The notes beneath the pieces are model-generated. The model made no database searches and had not been told where the DNA came from. It was given only the letters and a program-made list of their open reading frames with translations. 64,000 bases of DNA from RH-chloro-G1 sp003670575 (GTDB lineage: Bacteria; Chloroflexota; Dehalococcoidia; UBA2979): contig CANMOP010000004.1 in the NCBI GenBank assembly GCA_947499615.1, forward strand, positions 1 to 64,000, read 5' to 3'. Position numbers and translations under genes: made by a program. Position 1 is the stretch's first letter. Every line of letters begins with the position of its first letter. This document shows, piece after piece, positions 57,823-64,000 of this stretch.

Positions 57823-58029
57823 TTAGCGGCGAGCAGCTTGCCCAGCAGCGGCGCGACGTTCGGCATAGACCATCACGCCAAACGATGGCAGAAAGCCGGC
57901 GAACGCGAGCAGCGAGGGCAATATCCACCCGCCGATCAGTAGCAGCAGTCCGATGGCAATGGACAGCGCCATCCCGAGGATCGATCCGATCCTGGCGACG
58001 AGCACGTAGGGGGGAAGTCCGTCTGGCAT
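57823..58029 (-). CDS. Small two-helix membrane protein, unknown
   Basis: 68 aa with two strongly hydrophobic segments (IGSILGMALSIAIGLLLLIGG and LPSLLAFAGFLPSFGVMVYA) and a basic Ala/Arg tail. No family is recognised. Its ATG 58029 overlaps, within a CATG, the ATG of the divergent GGDEF gene. A good promoter (58043-58071) lies inside the first codons of that gene. The hydrophobic pattern plus promoter support it. Confidence 0.55.
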   Translation of the reverse strand: MPDGLPPYVLVARIGSILGMALSIAIGLLLLIGGWILPSLLAFAGFLPSFGVMVYAERRAAAGQAARR

Positions 58030-61000
58030 GTGGTATGACCGGATCGTAACAGCCGTCCTGACGCCGGACAACGTCGACGCCCCGCAGCCCGTGCGGGAAC
58101 GGCTGGATGACATACGCCCGATCTTGGTCATCACTCGAATGATCGCCGCTGGTTGGCTGCTGGGGGTCACGGTCGGTGCGCTCGTCGGGGCGGTGTCGTG
58201 GGAGCGATGTGCAGCGGCGGTCGCCTTGATACTCATCATCGAGTGGCGGGTGCAGTGGCCAGCGTCGGCGCGAACCATCGATAGTCTCGACCGACGGCTA
58301 TTGGTGTGCGCGCTGGCGACGCTGGCGTGGGTCGCCACCATTCAGGCGGTCAGCGACACACCAGCGTGGCTCTGGCTGATGCCGTACGTCTTCGTGCTCG
58401 GCGCGTACGCGCCCGCCCTCCGGTCGCGTTCGCTGGCAATCATGACTGCGGTGGCAGTTGTCCTACTGATCGGCGAGGTGTTGAGCACCCAGGCGGGATG
58501 GCTAGCAGTTCAGCCCACTGCGGAGCCACCGTGGTGGGTGACTGTGGCCCGAGCCGCCATCGGCATCCCGATCATCGCGGGGCTGATGGCCGCAACGCCG
58601 CTCCGCCTGCGCGTGACGCGTGCCGGGTTACAGGTCCTCGCCGCCGCACTACAGCGCGCCGAGCGCGAGCTCTCCGAGTCACACACACAGCTGCAACGCT
58701 GGAACGATGAACTCCACGACGCAGTTCGCGCGCAGACCAGGGAACTGGAGGAGCGCAACCGTCAGCTCGCCGCGCTGAACGGTGTCACCTCGGCGCTCGC
58801 CGAGGATATGGAAGACGAGCGCTGGCTGGAGCGGTCACTCGCCTTCATAGCCCAGGTGATCGAGGCCAGCTCGGTCAGTTGCCTGGTGGACGCCCCGCGT
58901 GGCGAGGGCATCACCCCACAGTCCATTACCATCGCGGGGGATACCTCGGAGGTCGTCCCTGCCTGGCTGATGGAAGATGTGGTGGCCACAGGGCTGCCAC
59001 GGTATTCGGGCCCACACGTGGGCACGCACGCCGGCTCTGCGGCGCTTCCGCCGCGCTACGCAGTCATCCCGCTGCGCGCGCAGGGACGGTCCAGGGGTTC
59101 CCTGGCGGCGGTGGTGCCGGGTGACAAGGCGTGGACCGAGAGCGAACTCCAGATGCTGGAGACCATCGCGGCAGACCTTGCCACCGCGATCGAGAGCAGA
59201 GAGTTGTACTCCGTCACCGTCGCTCGCGCGCGACGCGAGGCGATGCTGGCTGACGTGATTGAACTCCTGGACGGCGGGATGAAATCGACCGAGGCGGTTC
59301 GACTCGCCCTGCAGCGCGCCGGCGATTTGCTGGGAGCGATGGTGATGGCGGTGGTGGTGCCACGCGCCGACACACAGCCGGCCCGTATTGCCAACCGTGT
59401 CGTCTTCGAGGGCCGAGCCACGATGCTCCGTGCCAACTCAACTGCGGTGGATGCCGCGCTCATGGCCGCACCCGGACTCGTGTCGGACCGAGTGCACCCG
59501 CTGGTCTTCGGCGCGGGCGGCGAGGTGCCCGTTTCCGGCAGCATGCGTGACTTGGGAGTCCAGGCATGGCTCATCTGCCCGCTCGCCAATCCGCACGGAG
59601 CCCGAGGTGCGTTGGTGCTGTTGGGTGACGGCAGCGTTCACTACGGCGCGGATGAGCGCGAGATGATCGAGCGATTGGCGCGAATGTTGTCGCACCGCAT
59701 CGCCTCCGACGGTCTGTTCCAGCTGCAGGAGCGCCGCATCGTCGAACTGTCTGGACTCGCCCAGATCGCCGACGTCATCCAGTCGACGTCCGACGTGAAC
59801 CGATTACTCGACGGCTTCGCACGCGGCATGCGTCAGTTGTGCGCGTACACGGATATCTTCTTCGCGCGCCTGGACGAGTCAAACGGGGACGCGGTGCAGA
59901 TATCGCACTACGGCGCAGACCGCCACCCGATCGCACAAGTGGTTGGCGGTGCCGACCTCCTGCTACACCCATGGTTCGCACTACGTGGAGCGATCCCCTG
60001 GAGCAAAATCGACGGGGCACTGCCCGAGTTCTGCGCGAGTATCGAACACCCGATGCTGGTGGTTCCGCTCCGCCTGAAAGGCCAGGTGCTGGGTGTCGTG
60101 GCGCTGGCGACAACCACACCGCCCAGCGCAGAAGAGGCCGCGCTGATTGCGCACGCCGTAGGCCAACTCGGGTTGGTGTTGGACAGCATCTCGCTGTACC
60201 GGCAGGCGACGGAGCGCGCCGCACGCATTCAGGTGTTCGGGAACCTCGCACGCATCGTGGCCTCGGTCGTCGATGTGCGCGATGCGTTCACCGGCTTCGT
60301 GGAAGAGGTGCGATGGCTCCTGCCGTTCGACGCGGCGGTGATGCTGCGGGTCGACCCAGCGCGCGGGATCGCGACACCGTTCGCGGCGTATCCGGAGGAT
60401 CACGAACGCTCCTCGCAGGCATTGCCGCTCGCCGATTCCGCGTTGGCGGCCGCTGCAGAGTCGCGGCGCATCCTGATGGTGCGCGTGGGCGATCCCCAGT
60501 TCTCACGCCACGACTGGTCGATGTTCGGGATCGACACTCTGGAGCGTCGGGCAGGTGGAGCGGGCGCGGCGGGGCGCGGCGATAGTGCGGACAGTGGCAG
60601 CGGAGAGTGGGCTATTGTCCCCATCCTTCGCGGCGACGTCTGCACTGCGGTGCTCGTGCTGGCGCATTCGGATCGGATCCCAGACACCAACGACGAGATC
60701 ACGGCACTGGAGGAGGTAGCTCGACTGCTGGCCGTCAGCATTGAACGTGTGGACCTGTTCGCACAGACGGAACACAGCGCGCGCCACGACCTCCTCACCG
60801 GCTTGCCGAACTACCGCTACCTCCAGGAGCGCCTACGCGAGGTCCAGGCTGGTGTGAGCGCGCCAAGCAGTACCTCGCTGTTGATGGTGGACATGGACGA
60901 CCTGAAGCTGTTCAACGACACACTGGGTCACGGTGCCGGCGATGACGCGATTCAGGCTGTGGGCCGCGCCCTGCGCGCGGTCTGTCGAACAGAGGACTTC

Positions 61001-61789
61001 GTCGCACGCGTCGGTGGCGACGAATTCCTGGCGGTGTTGGAAGGCGCAGACGCTCCGACGGCTGTCGCGATCACCGAGCGACTGCACGATGCGTTACGCA
61101 CCGCGCACCTCGGCATCCCGAACGCGCCGGCGGCGGTACGCGTCTCCGCGGGAGTCGCCTCGCTGCCGCTGGATAGCGAAACCATCGAGGACCTGCTCCA
61201 GGCGGCGGACATGGCGATGTACGAGGCGAAGTTCGCGGGTGGTGGTCGCACCGGAGTGGCATCGGAATTGCCGGCGACACGCCACAAGCGAGGCTTCACT
61301 GGCCGACCTGACCGCGTGGTGGAGACCGTCATTCGCGCCGTCAGCGCCTCGGCTTCCCTTCACGAGCGCGACGCCGTGGCGTTGGCGCAGCGCTACGCCG
61401 TGGGCACCGCGATCCGACTGGGCGTGCCGCCTCACGATGCGGAGCTACTGCGCATGTTGGTTGCGCGCCATGCCGCCCCCGGACTGGCCGACGCTCGCCC
61501 TGGACTGGATGGCATCCTGGCGGCGCGCATGTTGGATGGTCTGGCCACAGACTGGATGTCGCGGGACGCGGAGTCTGCGGCCATTGGACAGATGGTCGTC
61601 ACTGCGGCGCTGGATCTCGCGTGGCTACAACTGGAAGCGCCGGCAGGCGCGGGCTACACGCTGGAGGCGGCGCTACAGCAGATCCGTCGCTCCGCGAGCG
61701 GTGCGCTGGGCGCCACTGTCCGCCGCGAGCTGGAGGTCATCGCGGTCGCGGAAGCGGAACAGTCGGAAGCGGGTCAGCGCGCCGCGTGA
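58028..61789 (+). CDS. Large membrane GAF-GGDEF diguanylate cyclase with degenerate HD-like tail
   Basis: 1253-aa sensor. About five to six transmembrane helices (35-200) precede a coiled coil (205-250) and a series of about four GAF-like domains (260-915). The GGDEF domain starts HDLLTGLPNYRYL, with metal-site MVDMDDLKLFND, an intact GGDEF near 995-1000 and an RTED I-site five residues before it, so it should make c-di-GMP with product inhibition. Residues 1105-1253 resemble the helices of an HD-GYP domain (LHERDAVALAQRYAVGTAIRLGV) but lack HD and GYP, so no phosphodiesterase activity is expected. ATG 58028 has GGGGGGAAG ten bases upstream; GTG 58090 is an alternative. Confidence 0.9.
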   Translation: MWYDRIVTAVLTPDNVDAPQPVRERLDDIRPILVITRMIAAGWLLGVTVGALVGAVSWERCAAAVALILIIEWRVQWPASARTIDSLDRRLLVCALATLAWVATIQAVSDTPAWLWLMPYVFVLGAYAPALRSRSLAIMTAVAVVLLIGEVLSTQAGWLAVQPTAEPPWWVTVARAAIGIPIIAGLMAATPLRLRVTRAGLQVLAAALQRAERELSESHTQLQRWNDELHDAVRAQTRELEERNRQLAALNGVTSALAEDMEDERWLERSLAFIAQVIEASSVSCLVDAPRGEGITPQSITIAGDTSEVVPAWLMEDVVATGLPRYSGPHVGTHAGSAALPPRYAVIPLRAQGRSRGSLAAVVPGDKAWTESELQMLETIAADLATAIESRELYSVTVARARREAMLADVIELLDGGMKSTEAVRLALQRAGDLLGAMVMAVVVPRADTQPARIANRVVFEGRATMLRANSTAVDAALMAAPGLVSDRVHPLVFGAGGEVPVSGSMRDLGVQAWLICPLANPHGARGALVLLGDGSVHYGADEREMIERLARMLSHRIASDGLFQLQERRIVELSGLAQIADVIQSTSDVNRLLDGFARGMRQLCAYTDIFFARLDESNGDAVQISHYGADRHPIAQVVGGADLLLHPWFALRGAIPWSKIDGALPEFCASIEHPMLVVPLRLKGQVLGVVALATTTPPSAEEAALIAHAVGQLGLVLDSISLYRQATERAARIQVFGNLARIVASVVDVRDAFTGFVEEVRWLLPFDAAVMLRVDPARGIATPFAAYPEDHERSSQALPLADSALAAAAESRRILMVRVGDPQFSRHDWSMFGIDTLERRAGGAGAAGRGDSADSGSGEWAIVPILRGDVCTAVLVLAHSDRIPDTNDEITALEEVARLLAVSIERVDLFAQTEHSARHDLLTGLPNYRYLQERLREVQAGVSAPSSTSLLMVDMDDLKLFNDTLGHGAGDDAIQAVGRALRAVCRTEDFVARVGGDEFLAVLEGADAPTAVAITERLHDALRTAHLGIPNAPAAVRVSAGVASLPLDSETIEDLLQAADMAMYEAKFAGGGRTGVASELPATRHKRGFTGRPDRVVETVIRAVSASASLHERDAVALAQRYAVGTAIRLGVPPHDAELLRMLVARHAAPGLADARPGLDGILAARMLDGLATDWMSRDAESAAIGQMVVTAALDLAWLQLEAPAGAGYTLEAALQQIRRSASGALGATVRRELEVIAVAEAEQSEAGQRAA
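58043..58071 (-). promoter_or_regulatory. Promoter of the small membrane-protein gene
   Basis: The minus strand reads TTGTCC (58066-58071), 17 bases, TACGAT (58043-58048). Predicted start near 58036, seven bases before the ATG. Confidence 0.5.
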
Positions 61790-61839
61790 GCGTGTCGACG
61801 CGGGTAGGCGCGCTTGCGCAGGCCGCCGCGTGCCACGCG

Positions 61840-62670
61840 CTACTCCGCATCCACCTCAGCGCCCAACGCCGGGCGGATCAGTGAGTCGTACAGCAGCGCC
61901 CCAATCGGCGCACCTACCAGCGGCCCGACGATGTACACCCAGAAGCCGCCGGCCGGACCGGGAATCGCCACGCCCCCCCAGCCGGCGAGGTACGCGACCA
62001 ACCTCGGCCCGAAGTCTCGTGCGGGATTCCAGCCGGCCTGCGTGAGCGGCGCGAACAGCGAGATCAGCACCGCCACCGTGAAGCCAATGAAGAACGGCGC
62101 GAGCGCTCCCGGTCGCGCGCCGCTGCGGCGATCCGTGAGCGCAAGGATCATGAACATGAGAATGCCGGTGCCCAGCGCCTCGATTCCCACCGCGGCCAGC
62201 GGGGAGACGAGGGCCCGCGCCGCGCCGTCGGTTCCGAAGATCGCCGGGTTCGGGAAGTACTCACCGAACACCATCGCTGAGAGCTCGGAGCCAGCGGCAC
62301 CACGCGTGATCGTGTGTTCCGCCTCGAAGCGCGCGAGGAACGGGCCAAACGTTGCGAGCACCACCGCGCCTGCCAGCACCGCACCGGTGAACTGCGCCAC
62401 CCAGTACGGCAGCACCCGCCCGAACGGGAACTCGCGAGGTCGCACGATTGCCAATGCCAGCGTGACTGCCGGGTTGAGGTGCGCACCGGAGACGGAAGCC
62501 GTCGCGTAGATCGCGAGCGTGACACCGAACCCCCACACCACCGCCACCTGCCACAACCCGCTCATCGCGCCGGTCAGCACCGCAGAAGCGACCGCTCCCG
62601 TCCCAAAGAGCACGAGCAGGAACGTCCCCACGATCTCCGCGAGGTACCGACGTGACCACGATTCCTGCAT
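61840..62670 (-). CDS. Aquaglyceroporin (MIP family), probable arsenite channel
   Basis: 276-aa six-helix channel. The two NPA boxes are intact: GAHLNPAVTLA and GWNPARDFGPR, and the Asp after the second NPAR marks the glycerol-conducting subgroup. The loop between helices 3 and 4 is longer than in AqpZ. arsC lies 51 bp upstream on the same strand. In some bacteria such a channel (AqpS) releases arsenite made by ArsC. Glycerol uptake is the alternative, but no glpK or glpD is near. GGGTGAG precedes ATG 62670. Confidence 0.9.
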   Translation of the reverse strand: MQESWSRRYLAEIVGTFLLVLFGTGAVASAVLTGAMSGLWQVAVVWGFGVTLAIYATASVSGAHLNPAVTLALAIVRPREFPFGRVLPYWVAQFTGAVLAGAVVLATFGPFLARFEAEHTITRGAAGSELSAMVFGEYFPNPAIFGTDGAARALVSPLAAVGIEALGTGILMFMILALTDRRSGARPGALAPFFIGFTVAVLISLFAPLTQAGWNPARDFGPRLVAYLAGWGGVAIPGPAGGFWVYIVGPLVGAPIGALLYDSLIRPALGAEVDAE

Positions 62671-62721
62671 CTCACCCTCTTCCCATGATGTGGCGCGCCC
62701 AACAGACTGGGGCGTACGAGG

Positions 62722-63150
62722 CTACACCGGCCCGGTGCTGTCCATCTCGCTCAACAGCGATGCGATACGAGCGCGGATGTCGTCGCGCACGGCACGCACC
62801 ACCTCGATTGGTTGGCCAGCGGGATCGTCTAGCTCCCAGTCTAGGTAGCGCTTGCCGGGGAGGATCGGACAGGCGTCCCCGCACCCCATCGTGACCACCA
62901 GGTCCGCGGCACTCACGACGGCGTCTGTGAGGCCCTTCGGTGTCTCCTGAGAGATGTCGAGGCCGCACTCGCGCATGGCCGCTACCACGACAGGATTCAC
63001 GACGCTCCCCGGGGCGGATCCCGCCGATTGTGCGCGCAGCGTGACACCCGCTCGCGCACTGCCCAGCACCGTCGCGAACGCCGCCGCCATCTGCGAACGC
63101 CCGGCGTTGTGGATGCAGACGAACAACACCGTGATCTGCTGCTTCGGCAT
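62722..63150 (-). CDS. arsC: Arsenate reductase, LMW-phosphatase type
   Basis: 142-aa ArsC of the thioredoxin-linked, low-molecular-weight tyrosine phosphatase fold. The P-loop reads VCIHNAGRSQMA (CxxNxxR-S), with the catalytic Cys near residue 12. The resolving cysteines fit CGLD and MGCGDACPILPG, and the Asp general acid lies in WELDDPAG. It reduces arsenate to arsenite. GGAGG is four bases before ATG 63150, so the longer upstream frame is rejected. No arsR or arsB/acr3 gene is seen in the window. Confidence 0.93.
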   Translation of the reverse strand: MPKQQITVLFVCIHNAGRSQMAAAFATVLGSARAGVTLRAQSAGSAPGSVVNPVVVAAMRECGLDISQETPKGLTDAVVSAADLVVTMGCGDACPILPGKRYLDWELDDPAGQPIEVVRAVRDDIRARIASLLSEMDSTGPV

Positions 63151-63242
63151 CTGACCTCCGTAGCGCCCCCTCGTAGCGGCGACATCTTCTACCGACACCG
63201 CAGACCACGCGCGGGCGAGCGTACCGGCGACGCGTTAGCGTG

Positions 63243-63252
63243 CCGTTAACGG
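63243..63252. promoter_or_regulatory. Perfect palindrome CCGTTAACGG upstream of arsC
   Basis: A 10-bp perfect palindrome 93 bp before arsC, in the 134-bp gap between the formyltransferase stop and arsC. It might be an operator, but it does not resemble a known ArsR site. The gap holds no gene. Confidence 0.2.
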
Positions 63253-63284
63253 GGTGCGAGCAGCCGAGGGCGAAGAGCGGAGTA

Positions 63285-64000
63285 CTAGTCGAGCAGTGCG
63301 TCGACTTCGGTGGTGAGGTCGGCGGGGAGGGCGGGCGCACCGTCCGCGTCCAGTACGCGCGCCCCCGAGGTGCGAAGACGACCCGCACCGAATTCGCGCA
63401 GGGTCGCGACCAGCAGTGGCGACTCGCGCAGCACGCCAAGCGCCCGGATCGCACCGAACAGCGGCGTTGCATCCAGCGCCTCATCGCTCATCGTGGCGGG
63501 CTCGGCGGGGAGCGCAGCCCGCAGGTCGTCGAGCGCCGGCGTACGCAGCGCGTATCGGCAGTAGGCGACAACCGGGCCCTGATCCACCGCTGCGATCGCG
63601 AGGTGCAGCATCACACCCGATTCCGTCGCCCGCTCCCGGATCAGGCGGCGGATGACCTCGCGCCAGGTGCCGGCCGGGCCGCCGGGCAGCGCGGGGTGGA
63701 GGTTCAGCAACGGATGGCGCTGCACGAACTCGTGTCCGAACACCAGCATGTAGCCAGCGAGCACTCCGAGGTCGAACTCATACGGCGCCAGTGCCGCATC
63801 GACGGCGCGGTCGAACTCCGCTCGCCACGCTGGAAGGGGAGCGCCGTGCGCCGAACGCTCGCCGCCCGCACGTCGGCGGAAGCCGACCGATGAGACGGTC
63901 ACCAGCGGGATCGAGGCATCGCGCACGCGGTCGAAGAAGGCGTCAGTCACAGCGTCTTCGCCGCTCTCGCGGTTGCAGACGACTGCGACCACCTGTGCGT
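63285..64000 (-). CDS. PurN-like formyltransferase, N-terminus beyond the window
   Basis: At least 235 residues of a formyltransferase-fold protein. LLNLHPALPGGPAGTW matches the N-x-HP formyl-transfer motif, followed by VMLHLAIAAVDQGPVVAYCRY as in PurN (V-DxGP). The expected N-terminal G-x-GSN phosphoribosyl loop is not in the window: the frame stays open to base 64000, so the gene is cut by the edge. It differs from PurN in having GGPAGTW where LLPxFxG is usual and a long C-terminal extension (about 80 residues). It may be a PurN relative with another acceptor. Confidence 0.75.
   Translation of the reverse strand, partial: AQVVAVVCNRESGEDAVTDAFFDRVRDASIPLVTVSSVGFRRRAGGERSAHGAPLPAWRAEFDRAVDAALAPYEFDLGVLAGYMLVFGHEFVQRHPLLNLHPALPGGPAGTWREVIRRLIRERATESGVMLHLAIAAVDQGPVVAYCRYALRTPALDDLRAALPAEPATMSDEALDATPLFGAIRALGVLRESPLLVATLREFGAGRLRTSGARVLDADGAPALPADLTTEVDALLD

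Noticed and set aside
63151..63198. Longer N-terminus for arsC
   Set aside because: GGAGG four bases before ATG 63150 and the family start both favour the shorter protein.
1..64000. CRISPR array or restriction-modification/defence island
   Set aside because: No regularly spaced direct repeats, and no cas, methylase or restriction genes were found; only the single PIN-like gene hints at defence.

Overview
The window is dense, GC-rich bacterial chromosome with short intergenic gaps and frequent ATGA/GTGA stop-start overlaps. Gene content points to a member of the Chloroflexota or a close relative. The hints are a GuaB3-type IMP dehydrogenase-like protein, a serA neighbourhood with a class V aminotransferase and a DUF1015 protein, a CdaA-YbbR pair fused into a der-plsY-gpsA operon, a 'core' nuo cluster without nuoEFG, and many promoter-proximal starts with no Shine-Dalgarno sequence. 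This placement is an inference from gene content; no rRNA gene is present. No CRISPR array, prophage or replication origin is visible. The left edge carries only the tail of an IS481-type transposase.

Layout. 1-6.2 kb: transposase tail, UbiB-like kinase, cytochrome P450, HIT protein, a degenerate histidine-kinase/receiver pair, a CAT-anticodon tRNA, a Nudix hydrolase and a histidine phosphatase, then a 56-aa Cys-rich protein. 6.4-13.5 kb: mutS2 (apparently starting at ACG), class V aminotransferase, serA, DUF1015 protein and a second HIT protein. 13.5-17.1 kb (minus strand): comEA-comEC-rph. 17.2-25.7 kb: argF, cdaA-ybbR-der-plsY-gpsA, then HEAT-repeat, Nudix and GNAT genes. 25.8-35.6 kb: nuoA-C-D-H-J-K-(small DUF2007-like ORF)-L-M-N-ybeY. 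35.7-39.4 kb: dnaX, recR, a small membrane protein and recO. 39.4-43.4 kb (minus): metG-tatD-polyprenyl synthase-PPOX protein. 43.5-47.4 kb: guaB3 with a long leader, a DinB-like protein, and the minus-strand pair prfA-prmC. 47.4-48.8 kb: a lower-GC insertion with a PIN-like nuclease beside a tRNA-like remnant. 48.8-55.5 kb: hisS (minus), rel, a third HIT protein, comM and an epoxide hydrolase. 55.6-58 kb: tRNA-Arg(CCG), a PH-like membrane protein, two tandem cyclophilins and a small membrane protein. 58-64 kb: a large GAF/GGDEF protein, an arsC-aquaglyceroporin pair, and a PurN-like formyltransferase cut by the right edge.

How the genes work together. Most genes are housekeeping: respiration, translation (metG, hisS, prfA, prmC, ybeY), recombination and uptake (recR, recO, dnaX, comEA, comEC, comM), and lipid and amino-acid synthesis. 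Synthases for three nucleotide second messengers lie in the window: c-di-AMP (cdaA), (p)ppGpp (rel) and c-di-GMP (GGDEF protein).

The most unusual signals are these. The nuo cluster lacks both nuoB and nuoI but has gained a small ORF. A promoter layout of TANNNT, exactly six bases, then the start codon recurs at six genes and predicts leaderless mRNAs. mutS2 has an ACG start behind a hairpin-sequestered Shine-Dalgarno. A Cys-rich mini-protein lies behind an operator-like palindrome. ArgF has Asp in place of the HCLP cysteine.
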